Assembly (NCBI GenBank): GCA_910589415.1
Contig: OU342634.1
Coordinates: 23,123,144 to 23,187,143, forward strand
Direction: 5' to 3'
Source: Malachius bipustulatus
Taxonomy: Eukaryota > Arthropoda > Insecta > Coleoptera > Melyridae
DNA: 64,000 bases
Shown here: in pieces, positions 1 to 23,695 of the stretch
Numbering within the stretch: position 1 is the stretch's first letter
How the letters are laid out: the number at the start of each line of letters is the position of its first letter
The notes under the pieces: model-generated
Seen by the model: the letters and a program-made list of their open reading frames with translations, nothing else
Told to the model about the DNA's origin: nothing
Databases searched by the model: none
Program-made: the position numbers and the translations under genes

Positions 1-575
1 TGCCTATATTGCCTATGATCTATACTCAACTTTATTTTATCTGCAAATATTTATAAGTTAAAGGACAAAAATATAGTTACTTACCCTGTTTCCCAGTTCA
101 ACTGGTTTATGTAAATCCATTTCTCTGATGATTTTTAGAATAATAAATAGCTCAAGTATAAAAAGGTGTTGGTAGGGCTCACAACTCCAATAATTTTAAT
201 TTGAATGTGAGGAGTCAATCACACCATTCTCAACTTTTTCTGGTAGGATTAATTTTGAAAACTGTGAATTTTCATGAGAGAATTTCAAGAATAAATAATA
301 AATTATTCACAATAAGATAAGAAGACACAAATTATTAGAGAATTACACTAAGCTTTGGCATTGGATTCTAAGGCTATAGGCTGGTGACATTTACAGGTAA
401 CTACCTACATAAATTATTGAATATCGTCCACTACATTTTAGTTTTGGGAAACTAGTAATTGAAACTCGGTAATTGCCAATCAAGATAATTTCGACTATTA
501 GCTACCTAGTGCAAGTGCAGTAGTAGCTGATAATAGGTTATTTCTGCCGCAGGCCGCAGCATAGTGCAATGCAAT
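1..575. other. Non-coding left flank, nothing recognised
   Basis: AT-rich sequence with only short chance reading frames. The first 20 bases repeat TGCCTAT, a word that also fills the hAT-like element near 60.7-61.6 kb, so the edge may be the end of a related copy; this is too short to call. No gene, RNA or complete element seen. Confidence 0.4.
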
Positions 576-1162
576 TTGAATACAATTTTTTTTACAAATT
601 TTTTGGGTACCTGGTCCTGGTACCTGCTACCACCTGCTACTCTTGCTAGAGCGCCGATAATTTTGCAATACTCCGCATGCGCATTACACGTTCTCGTGGA
701 CAGTTTGACATTTGACATCCACCAAGTTCAGAGCAGTTCGGCTGTTAAATTGACTTGACGTCATATATCTATATATAGATATATGCTTGACGTTAACGGG
801 CGACTTTGAAATTTGAAGTTGATTTTTTCACATTGAGATGATGAGATGACTAATATCGTTTTCTAATACAACATCCATTTTCGTAATAATTAGTAATGGC
901 CGATTGCACAGTCTCTACTTAATAAAAACAGAAAACTGATTGGAATTAGAACCTGGTCATAAAGGTCATTAGGGTTTTCTCCTAAAATATCAAGAAAATT
1001 AAACGGCTGTGAATTTATTATTGCTACAAGTAGTAATCGCTTTAGTATCGGTCGATTTTTTTTTATAAAATTTTCTTCATAATGTTTTGAGCATCTTTTG
1101 AATACGCTTTTATTAACCCAACTAGGTTTTGCCATTGTATTAATATGTCGGTATGACGCGTT
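576..1162. repeat. Dispersed repeat, copy A, next to V-ATPase promoter
   Basis: This block is repeated in the same orientation at 54933-55383. Both copies run from TTGAATACAATTTTTT to GACGCGTT, with long matching stretches between (for example TAGAGCGCCGATAATTTTGC and ACCAAGTTCAGAG) separated by indels. On the minus strand both copies keep a similar peptide: copy A reads AKPSWVNKSVFKRCSKH and copy B AKPSWDINKRIFKKCSNH, with a 3-nt indel between them. Copy A is open from 1180 down to 890 on the minus strand (96 codons), divergent from the V-ATPase gene. It could be a transposon fragment, or the 5' part of a divergently transcribed upstream gene with a duplicated copy. I do not recognise the peptide. 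No terminal repeats or target duplication were found. Confidence 0.55.
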
Positions 1163-1599
1163 GTGATTGATGGAAGTCAAATCAAATGTATGATCGGATC
1201 AGAATGCCGCTTTTCAGATTACGTTATTTAATTTATTGCGCTATCAACAGACAACTACATCAAATATCAAAAATTGTGACATTTCAATGACAGCTGATGG
1301 CCGACACAGCCTAACCTAAAATATTCTTAATTTGAGTAATTCTAAAAAAAGGAGCATGTCATAAATAATTATCTATTATTTATTATTATTATTAACAATA
1401 ATAACAAACAAACTAAAAAAAAAACTAACAGTGCAGCAGTTGTAAGATTCGATTATTTATTTATTATTAAGTGATAACAATGTATTAAAGCAGATAGCAT
1501 TTGCATTTATTGAACACTTTGAATCTTGACCTAACCTGAGTAACCTGACCCAGCTTCTTTCAAGGAACAAAATACAAGACCAAAGACTAAAAACTGAAA
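1163..1599 (+). promoter_or_regulatory. Upstream region and probable promoter of V-ATPase c'' gene
   Basis: The 437 bases before the start codon must hold the 5'UTR and core promoter unless a further upstream exon exists. It is AT-rich with runs of ATT/ATA and no convincing TATA box, initiator or CpG cluster that I can place. Promoter assignment rests on position only. Confidence 0.3.
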
Positions 1600-3116
1600 A
1601 TGCTTTCATCCACTTTAGTTAAAACCTCTGTTGCTACTGCAGCTTCTGCTGTTACAGTATTGAGCATCTATTATGTCTTAACAGGAAAAGGAGAACAGGT
1701 AATTGACTGTTTTGTTACAAATTGTCTCATGATTATCAGTTTATAGGAATTTTGCTTCTTCCTGTATGATAAAATATTCATTCTTTTTTTTTGTCAGATT
1801 GATCTTGGATGGTTCTTAGGGTCTGTTTCACCTTATCTATGGGCATCGTTGGGCGTAGGACTGGCAGTGTCCTTGTCAGTATTGGGAGCAGCCCTGGGAA
1901 TCCACACCAGCGGTGTCAGTATTTTAGGTGCAGGAGTGCGAGCTCCTCACATTAAAACCAGGAATCTCATTTCTGTTATTTTCTGCGAAGCTGTAGCCAT
2001 CTACGGACTCATTATGGCCATCGTGCTCTCCAGTTCATTCAGTCCATACAAGTAAGTGAAAATGAACCTTACACTGCGTGAATAATTTTGTAAACCACTA
2101 TCCGTGTACTTATTATGTGTCCTATTTGGGTAATCCTGTACAATCTGTCTCTAAATTTTACCCTACCATATAAATAAAAATAAATCCTCCAAATTCCGGT
2201 TCCGTAAGTCAGGTCTTTGGTCAGGGTAGGTTTTTTTTTCATTTCAAGGCCATTTTAAGGAAAAAAAAACCCTACCCTGACCAAAGACCTGACTTACGAC
2301 GCATTTATTTTTATTTATAGGTATGGTAGGGTAAAATTCAGCGACAGATTGTACAGGATTACCCCTATTTGTTATGAAGGTAAAAATACCTAGTGTGGTG
2401 GATAAAAATGGTAAAATAAAAAAAAATTAGAAAAAAAAAGCCGCAAGGGCCTTAGATTTTAAGGGGAAAAGAAACCTAGCCTGACCAAAGACCAGACTTA
2501 GTGGAGGGGAACTCAGGGTGGTCAGCTGCTAGGTCCATATATATAAAATTAACCAAAAATTTTAAAAATCAAAGAAATAAAGAGGTCAAGAAATATTACA
2601 CAAAATTGCTTCTGACCAGTGGAATGGTACTCTAATACGGCAGACAATGTGAGACAGACAGGACACAACTGAAAGAATATCACTTCCTCTGATCATAGAA
2701 AATTGTTGCAATAGTTGGAAAAGCAAGGTTCTAATAAATGTTTAAACATTTTACTTGAGTATTGTTTCAAATCCATTTTTTATCATAATTATTTAATTTA
2801 AATAGGAACTTTCATAGCTCCTAATCTCTTACATTTGTTTATTCGTAGGGCCTCTCTTGACGATCAAATGCTGACAGCTAAGAACATCATGGGCTCGCAA
2901 GTGATTTTCGGTGCCGGTTTGACAGTAGGACTTGTGAACCTATTTTGCGGTATGTGTGTCGGCATGGTGGGCTCGGGAGCAGCCCTGGCTGATGCTGCGA
3001 ATTCTGCTCTTTTTGTAAAAGTGCTCATTGTGGAAATATTCGGCTCGGCTATTGGATTGTTTGGATTAATCGTAGGAGTATACCTTTCTTCCAAAGGAAG
3101 TATGGGCACAGTGTAA
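1600..3116 (+). CDS. VhaPPA1-1: V-type proton ATPase V0 subunit c'' (21-23 kDa proteolipid)
   Basis: Complete gene; exons 1600-1698, 1798-2051 and 2849-3116 give 621 nt (206 aa plus stop). Junctions are CAG|GTAATT, TGTCAG|ATT, CAA|GTAAGT and CGTAG|GGC. The product is a hydrophobic proteolipid of the membrane rotor ring of the V-ATPase, which pumps protons into endomembrane compartments. Helices lie near residues 10-27, 48-70, 90-112, 134-158 and 172-198. Two conserved membrane glutamates are visible: E97 in [13 protein letters not shown], at the position of the essential proton carrier of yeast Vma16, and E180 in [13 protein letters not shown]. The family signature [11 protein letters not shown] is at 159-169. 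Length matches fly VhaPPA1 (about 212 aa). The start is the first ATG of the exon and gives the expected short N-terminal helix. Intron 2 contains a foldback element. The gene converges on Ptp10D. Confidence 0.95.
2128..2364. repeat. Foldback element in V-ATPase intron 2
   Basis: Arms of about 115 bp are inverted copies: GGGTAATCCTGTACA on the left matches TGTACAGGATTACCC on the right, and the match continues inward (ACCCTACCAT / ATGGTAGGGT). The core at 2206-2295 is an inverted pair of AAGTCAGGTCTTTGGTCAGG, a word that recurs inside the foldback at 42966-43513. A third fragment with ACCTAGCCTGACCAAAGACC lies at about 2474-2500. It is a non-autonomous, MITE-like element with no coding content. 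Confidence 0.8.
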
Positions 3117-5287
3117 AAGTAAAACATCTTACAAATGAAACCAGGTTTTTTTGTTTGAGAAATACTTCAGACTTCAGCTCCAGTTGGAGCACGTTTTTCA
3201 TTTTATTGAAAAAAAGAGCTTGTTTTAATCAGAAAAAAGGTAATTGCTGGGGAATACATGTCTGATGAAATTGCTCCCCCAAGGTACCCCTACCCGCCTC
3301 TTATACCCAAATTCATAATTATTAAACATTAATTTTAATTGTTTTTCAAGCCATAAACTTTCGAAGATTAATAACAAATAGGAATAGTTGATTGAAGGGC
3401 TCATAAATCAGAGTAATGTTTCTCTGAAATAAATTTTGGTAAATAAAAAAATTCTGGTTATTTTACCAGATTACCTTTTACCTCTACCCTGATTTTCATT
3501 TTTTAATCCTATTTAATACTTTTTGAAAACTAAATATGTATAAATTAAAGGTTTCGCTTAAATTTTCTCAAGAAATCAGCTACTGAAAGAACTTCAAAAC
3601 ATAATACATGATTCCACGGGTATCCCGGGAACGAGGTGTATTCCCTAGTAATTCGGTTGAAAGAAATTTCTTGGGTAGCCATGTTTGTTTATTCAATTAA
3701 TTAATTAATGGCCATATTAAAGCAAGTAATGGTGGCATGTAACTGTGTCTCCCAGGAATGATCAACCAATGAATGATGTATGAAATTATAATAATAAATT
3801 ATTAACTAAAATATTTTTATTAATTTAAATTTTTACAAAAATTAAGTACATAATTTTAAAAGTGATTATAATATAGGTAATATTTTAAAATAGAAAATAT
3901 GCAATAAAAGTAATAACTATCCAACTCATATATCACAGAATTAATACAATGCAATGACATTATAATACATAGTTGCCAACAACCTCATTTTCTAAAATAA
4001 TATAATATATCAATCTATTAAAAAAACATGCAATTACTACTTCATTTAGCTAATAACAAGACACAATTCTTTAAACTAAGAACAACCTAGATAATATTAA
4101 AAGGAAGGAAATTAGATGATTACCTAAAGGAATTTGTATGTTTTAAGTAAAGTTGATTTTTCCCTTTCTCGTTCCTCTAACATTATAAAAGGTATATTTA
4201 AATATTTTGCAAGGACTGAAGATATTAAATTATTTTATTTATAAAAGTGTTCAAGAAATAAGTTACTTATAATAATTATAATAAAGTTTGACGCTTCTTC
4301 AAATATCAAAAATTGTTAAAACACAATAAACATTTTATTAGGTACCTACTATTGTTTGTTGAATAATCTAATACCTGCTCTAAAAGCCGCCCTGCAAAAA
4401 AATTTTTCAAGCAAATAAATAAAGCACTTCTTTTCAGGTAGGTTGACTTTCATTTATATGGTCGTGGTTCTAAATAAAATATAAAAATAAGCCAACTCAT
4501 TCCCATTCTTTGTGATGTATGAATAAAAATGTCTTTATTCACTTAAAAATAGTCTAATAGTGTAAAAACAAAGTGCATAATCAAACATTAATGTCCAATT
4601 TTAAATTTGAGTTTGAATAATTAATTCTGGTTAAAAAATATTGTCATAGCAGTACCATTTTGTTTTCATTGTTGGCGTTAATTAACAACACAAATTAATG
4701 CATTTGGTAGAACTCGACATACGAGACATGAACGTGTTTTAAGCTACTAAATTCGTCATTACATGAAGACAGCTTCACATATTGCCACGACTTGGTCTGA
4801 AGGCTATCTGGCAATAGAGCAACAACCAACATAAATCTTAAGGATTCAAATCATTTTAGTATGACTAAATGCATAAACCTTGATCTTGATTACTGACACA
4901 ATCAATTTAATAGCAAAATTGATGATGATATATTATGTAAAACCATTGTTACTGCATAAAGTTTGAATTTTTATGACTTGGATTGCTTTAATAGTGCCTG
5001 CTATGCTTTATCCAATTGATTCTCAGATGAGTTGAGTCAACTTCACAAAACCGAACATTAAGTCTGATAAGGTAAGTAAAATTATTGTCATAACAATGTG
5101 ATAAACCAATTCAACAATTTTAAAATTGAGACCACCTCTCAACCTTGTTTTATAAATCACATTCAGGATTGCAACAATATAAAATTACAAAAATATTTTG
5201 ATAAAATATACAAACTTACAAAATAACTTGGATTTCTGTTATTGACATAAAAATAAATGAGATTCCATTTTTTTTCTAGTTCAGAAG
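3117..5287. other. Convergent intergenic region (3'UTRs of V-ATPase c'' and Ptp10D)
   Basis: About 2.2 kb of very AT-rich DNA between two stop codons facing each other. AATAAA hexamers at 3428-3433 and 3442-3447 are candidate poly(A) signals for the V-ATPase transcript. No reading frame or element recognised. It presumably holds both 3'UTRs; their exact ends cannot be read from sequence alone. Confidence 0.5.
3428..3447 (+). terminator. Candidate poly(A) signals for V-ATPase c'' mRNA
   Basis: Two AATAAA hexamers 14 bp apart, about 310 bp after the stop codon. Such hexamers are frequent by chance in this AT-rich DNA. Confidence 0.4.
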
Positions 5288-17570
<12,283 letters not shown>

Positions 17571-19131
17571 CTGGAATGTAAAATATTGTTGTTTAATTCG
17601 TTGTTGATGTTTAAAAATAACAGCAGTTCGATACTGCAAAAAACAAAAATAAAAAGAGTGTACAATAATAGATAATAGATATAAAAAATTCGAATAGATA
17701 TCATTAGGTATATAGAAAAAACTGACACGAACTTGTTTTATCTGGTTCTCATTGGGTATCTTTTTTGTTTATATTATGTATGGTGGTTTATTATAATAAT
17801 ATTTTATTTATTTAGTCACTGTTCAATGGAGGTCAAGATAATATAATCATCGTATCTATATGGTTGGAATGTTGCATAAAAATAAATGATATTAGAGAGG
17901 ACCGAAAAATTGAAGTTACATAAAAATTGGGAGGCTTAAAAAACTGTAGTAGAAGACAAATGTCTGTTAAAGAAGAAGACTTGATCAAGTCAGTACCTAC
18001 ACGGTCGAGGGATCATAACAATATTATTACACTGTTTCCTTTAATTACTACTATGCACTATAAATAAATGATGCTTATAGTAATTATTATTATTAGTTAA
18101 CTCAACTGCACATAATTTATTGCTAAGTAAGCTTATTTTTACTTCACCTTATTAATATGTAAACGACATTACCTACCTAATTCCTCAACTATTTACTCAA
18201 GCAGCAATTTGTAACTTTATTAGAGCTGAATTTACATCAAACATCAAAGAGCGTGCTTCCAGAACTTCTACCCTTAAAGTTAGAAGGAAAATTATAAAGA
18301 CCGCGAGAAATGATGAGTCACCCCAGAATATTCCAGAACAGCAACTCTCCCAACGACGTTGTCTTGGATACTTTCAAGAATGAAGTGGGAGATAACGAAG
18401 TTTACGTGGTTTTCTCGAAAGTTTTAAAAGACAAAAATCTGTATAAATTGGGGCTCTAAATGTGAATTTGTTACAACATTTTTTAAATTAAATTCCCCCT
18501 CCCCCTCTTAAAATTTAGTTTTTGAAAGCATGGAAGCAACCTGAGGGTCAAAATAAATAAAATATAATTAATTAAAGATATAAATCAGTTTTGAAAGTGA
18601 ATTTTAAATTATTCATTACTGCAATTTTAAATGATAAGCAGTTCAAATATATGTATATTACCAATGTAGTACATAAATAATATAGTTATTTTAATTTCAA
18701 GTCCGTCTAATTTACTAGGCTGAGAAAACATGAATATATAAAATACACAGTGGCAAATATATTCCAAATAATTAGAGCAAACATTAACCATGAATTTCAC
18801 TGTTATTTTGTTACAATTACAAACAAACAAAAAAAATACTGAAATAGTCATGCCTCGACATCATACTTTCATTTTTATGGTAACTACATAATTTCAATAA
18901 TAACCAAAACAACAAAAAGGAACTGAAATAAGATTTTTTTTCTGGTTGAATTAATTTTTAGTACGTACTATTTTCTTCTAATTAAACGCAATTATTGCGT
19001 TAATTTTATTGTTAGTCTTCTTAATTAGATACTTAAATTAAAACATTCACATGACAAATCCTACTCAAAAAGACCTTTATGTTACCAATATGTTACAATT
19101 ATTATCCTTGCCTATTAGCATCGTGAAGTGA
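17571..19131. other. Non-coding, upstream of first visible Ptp10D exon
   Basis: AT-rich DNA with no recognisable exon. A signal-peptide exon should precede 17570 on the minus strand, but the short hydrophobic frame at 17492-17728 overlaps the known exon and its acceptor, so it is not that exon. Confidence 0.5.
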
Positions 19132-20190
19132 GCCGGAAAAACTCGGGAAAACCAGATTGCTATAGCGCATTCGATTGACCATTGTTTGACCACGTTTGAC
19201 CGCCCAATAATTTCGTTTGACCACCTTTTGTTTTTGTGTAATTGTAGAAAGAAAAATTTCCGGTTAACTTCACAAAATTCCCAAAGTGAGTAAACGGTGA
19301 TGTTTAAATGCTAATTCGTTTGACCATCGTTTGACCACAAGTTTGACCACCCAATAATTTCGTTTGACCACGTCCAGAAAAAAAGATATGATTTTTTTTT
19401 AATTTTCGATCCGGCCAACTTCACAATTTTTCAATTCTCTATGGAAGCTAAGCGGTTTGATTTCTGGGAGTCGTGGCTAGCTCATCCCGTTTGACCATAG
19501 TTTGACCAGATCTGACCACCCAAAAATTTCGTTTAACCACGTCCAGGAAAAAAGATGTGATTTTTTTAATTTTCGATCCGGCTAATTTCACCTTTCTTCA
19601 ATTCTCTTTGAAAGTTAAACGGTTCGTTTTCGAGGTTCGATACACTGCCGTGAAGTTAGTCCTTGAATTATATGAAACCACTAATTTTTTCAGTTTAGCT
19701 TCCAGAGAGAATTGTAGAATTTTGAAGTTGGCCGGATCGAAAATTAAAAAAAAATCTTATCTTTTTGCCTGGACGTGGTCAAACGAAATTATTCGGTGGT
19801 CAAACCTGGTCAAATGATGGTCAAACGGGGTGAGCTAGCCACGACTCCCAGAAATCAAACCGTTTAGCTTCCATAGAAAATTGAAAAATTGTGGAGTTGG
19901 CCGAATCGGAAATTTAAAAAAATCATATCTTTTTTCCTGGACGTAGTCAAACGAAATTATTGGGTGGTCAAACGTGGTCAAACGATGGTCAAACGTGGTC
20001 AAACGATGGTCAAACGAATTAGCATTTAAACATCACCGTTTACTCAATTTGGAAATTTTGTGAAGTTAGCCGGAAATTTTTCTTTCTACAATTACACAAA
20101 AACAAAAGGTGGTCAAACGAAATTATTGAGCGGTCAAACGTGGTCAATCGAATGCGCTATAGCAATCTGGTTTTCCCGGCTTACTTCACG
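19132..20190. repeat. 1.06-kb palindrome of GTTTGACCA-type repeats
   Basis: CGTGAAGTGAGCCGG at the left end pairs with CCGGCTTACTTCACG at the right, and the two arms of about 500 bp match almost throughout. Each arm is itself repetitive: GTTTGACCA(C/T) recurs many times, and a unit of about 180 bp (CGTTTGACCACGTCCAG, then AATTTTCGATCCGGC, then AATTCTCT) occurs twice per arm. No coding capacity. A diverged relative with the same words lies at about 31450-31980. Confidence 0.85.
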
Positions 20191-20443
20191 AAGCTAAAAG
20201 TTACCTCGTTTTTACGAAATTCAAGGCCTACCAAAACGGTACTTTGGTATTCAAAATCTTAGAGAAACCGGTGAAGTATTAACGATTTTATAGTCTAACG
20301 AAAATTGCAAGAATTCATATTAGGGGTGGAAAAAATCTGGGCACGCTACTGGATTAATCGCTAACATGAATTATTATTGAACTTTTAATTTGGCTATACT
20401 TATTAATAAGCTAGGCGTACGCATGTTAGGAATAAAAGGGGAG

Positions 20444-21225
20444 TTCAGATGAAAGTTTTGCTATAGTTTTGGTTTTCTCACCCTCCATGTTTTGTTGGTC
20501 GCTTAACACGAATTTGAAGTTTGATGGCAAAAATTTGGCCGAAAACTTTGTTTTTTTTTTGCACTTTTTGTCAAAATTTTTGCACTTTTTCAGTTTTTGA
20601 TCTACAATATCCGAGAAAGCAAAAAAAAACCTGCCCGCGCCAAAAAACCGTATTCAGCGAAATTCCTGTTTGTTCCAGATGATTAAGGCAGTCCAATTTA
20701 TGGCGCCACGATATTCGTTTTAGTACCTAATAAAACTGCATTTGCTTAGTTTGTCTCCATATTTCCATATTTTCATACTGGGTGAAGGAATGTTTTTTTG
20801 ACGCGTTCTACCGGCGGAACAGTTAGTCTTCCAAAAAATGTTTTTTACGAGAAACGTATGAAATTTTGTTTACTCTAATTTTGTATAGAATGGACTTCGA
20901 AAAAATGATTCCTTTCTGAGATTTATGCCCGTATTCACAAACGATAATTTCCTAAATAATTACGTAATTATTTAAATGAGTGAGATGGAGATATGCAGTT
21001 TTTTTGCAATAGAATGAGATGGGGATAATTGATTACGTAATTATTTTGGAAATGATCGTTTGTGAATACGGGCGTTAGACTAAAAATTGAAAAAAAGGCA
21101 AAAATTTGGGCAAAAAGTGAAAAAAAAATTCCGGCCGGGCCCAATTTTCAGCAAACTTCAAATTCGTATTCAGATACCAAAAAACATAGAGGGTGAGAAA
21201 ATCAAAACTATAGCTTTCCTCTGAT
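20444..21225. repeat. Foldback element with nested Harbinger MITE
   Basis: Outer arms pair TCAGATGAAAGTTTTGCTATAG with CTATAGCTTTCCTCTGA (imperfectly), then TTTTCTCACCCTC with GAGGGTGAGAAAA, and continue inward through GAATTTGAAGTTTG / CAAACTTCAAATTC. The right half is interrupted by the 148-bp MITE at 20927-21074. Non-coding. Confidence 0.75.
20927..21074. mobile_element. PIF/Harbinger MITE, 148 bp
   Basis: Terminal inverted repeats TGCCCGTATTCACAAACG / CGTTTGTGAATACGGGCG, flanked by a TTA duplication (20924-20926 and 21075-21077). A 3-bp TWA target site is characteristic of PIF/Harbinger. A copy of identical length lies at 61234-61381. Confidence 0.85.
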
Positions 21226-22645
21226 AATTCTAATATACCTCCTAGCCTATAAAATCATTACTACCTGGACAGGTTTCGATAAAATTTAGTATAGTGCCGT
21301 TTTGAGAGATGGTGATTCTGGAGGCGTGCCCAGATCTAATCCCCAACAGGTTAAAATTTGGAACGTTTTGAAAGTAGATTTTTTCAATATAATCTACAAA
21401 AAAATACTACTAAGCACTGATCTAGTAGCCCTTGGAATCTGTGGAAACTTTACGATTTTTGCTCCAAAGATACAGTTCATCAACGTCTGCCATTAAAAAA
21501 AATCTGGAAGAAGATAGGACTTTGGGAAAGATACGAAGAAAATTCCTGCTGCCACTTAGCTGGAATCGTAGCTATAGACACCTACACAATCTCCACCAAG
21601 CGGCAGCATCTGCGGTGCCCAATGTCACTTTTGTCCATGCCCTCATACTATAATACCAAAACAAATTTATTATAAGTGCATTGATTGCATCAATGGATAC
21701 ACAAAATTTTCTGTGATTTTGTGTTCAGATAAGTCAATTTTTTTAATATATTTTTAACTCAGAAATGATTTTCCCTCGTTTTTTTTTCTGGCACATCCTG
21801 AGCTTATCCTTGAAAGGAAAGTCACCAAAGATGAAATATCTCGTATAATTTCTTAGGGCCGCTTGCAGATATGATATTTTGAGAATTTTTTGTTTTTTTT
21901 TTGCAAAAAGTGGGATAGTTTGTTTTATTCACCTACAATTTGCGTTAAATTGGTCAATGCGAAGTACATGATGATATAAAAAGTTCATTCCTACCTAATA
22001 GAATTGCCAGACATTATTTGAATACATGCCACCTACTTACTATTTAATAAATGTATGTGCGATGGAGAAGGTGATTTAAAATATATAATAGTAAATTGAG
22101 AAATAATATATTGCAATTAACTCAGAAAAACTTTTTATTTTTAAATTAGTTTTGTAGTAGTTCTTGCATTAAGAAATAGAATTCATTTCATTTAACTATC
22201 AAACGCTTCATTATGTAATATTATTATGCAAATACATTCATTTATGCATCTGATTTTGTCATATTATTACAAGTTACTTGAAACAAAACTTGCGTATTCG
22301 CCATAGGAAGGTTTTCAAAAAGAATGAACCGCTGAAATTAATAAAAGATTTTGCTGCTAACCTGTTCATGTTTATATTATTTATTACAAGTAGGTGCAGA
22401 CCATCTTCAGTTTCCTTCCTTTCATTTTCCCATATTATACGACCTTTTTGGTGGGCAATGTACCTACCTATATTTTTAAATTTTAATTATAATTTTTCTT
22501 TTAGTTCAATTTTTCTTGAACTTTAGCGATTTTTTTTTGTAAGCACACTTCAGATTTCGTTAAAAAAACTCTACAACAGCTTCGAGAACTTGGTCATAAA
22601 AATATACTTACTTAGGGTACTTCGTACTTATAGGGTGGTAACTAC
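21226..22645. other. Non-coding, unassigned
   Basis: AT-rich. A 73-codon plus-strand frame at 21432-21653 (KIRRKFLLPLSWNRS, then HNLHQAAASAVPN) has a more protein-like composition than its surroundings, but I cannot assign it. It may be a fossil transposon fragment. Confidence 0.3.
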
Positions 22646-23663
22646 CAACTAGCACAAAATAAAGGAGGTGATTCTACGACTTATTCTAAGAAAAAAGGTT
22701 TCTATTACAATGGGTCCGCAAACGCACCGTTTTCGTGTTCAAAAAAATGTTTTTTTCATACTTTTTTTGCGATATCTCAAGAACCGTTAGAGCTACAGGC
22801 TCCAGCTTTTGTACAGATTTTTACATTAATAATAGCTACTTTTAAGGCTCCAAACTAATGTTCAAAGATATGCCAGTGATGGAGATTTTAGGGTTGGGTA
22901 AGGGTTTATACCCCCTAACTTGTACGGCACTGGATAATTAGCATTTTGAGAGCAAATTTCAAAGAGCCAAAGTTTTTTACACAAAAAAGTACTCTTGGTC
23001 AAAAGCTGTAGAAGCCACCGTTCTCGAGATAAACGGATTTTATGATCAAAAAAGTACAAACTTCAACATGAACGAAAAATTTATTTTCAAAATTTTCCAT
23101 ACTGTAAAATGGCACAAATTCAAATTTGCACCTATTCTTCTTATTTGTGCTAGCAGCCAGATTCTTTTCAACTTCGGCTAGAATAAATAATAAATAAAAT
23201 GAAATAAATACATTTCTATTTCTATTCATGTTGAATTTTGTACGTTTTTGATCATAAAATGCTTTTTTTTTCTCGAGAACGGTGGCTTCTACCGCTTTTA
23301 ACCAGGAGTACTTTTTTGTGTAAAAAACCTTGGCGCTTTGAAATTTGGTCTCAAAATCATAATTTTTCCAGTGCCGTAAAAGTTAGGGGGGTGAAACCCT
23401 TACGCAACCGTAAAATCTCCACCACTGGCATATCTTAGAACATTAGTTCCCAGCCTTAACAGTAGCTATTATTAATGTAAAAATCTGTACAAAAACTGAA
23501 GCTTGTAGCTCAAACGGTTCTTGAAATATCGCAAAAAAAGCAAGAAAATACATTTTTTTTAACACCTGTATCTCGAAAACGGTGCGTTTGCGGACCCATT
23601 TTAATATAAACATTTTTTCTTTGAATAAGTCATAGAAACTCCTCCTTTATTTTGTACTAGTTG
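22646..23663. repeat. Foldback element, about 1.0 kb
   Basis: Arms of about 430 bp: CAACTAGCACAAAATAAAGG on the left pairs with CCTTTATTTTGTACTAGTTG on the right. Matching continues through GGGTCCGCAAACGCACCG / CGGTGCGTTTGCGGACCC and CTCGAGATAAACGG / the corresponding right-arm block. The unpaired centre is about 150 bp. Ends are not crisp; a TAGGGTG word just outside the left arm suggests relation to the CAGGGTG family. Non-coding. Confidence 0.75.
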
Positions 23664-23695
23664 TTTTTGTTTTAGTTATTTTGTTATTTACTATA

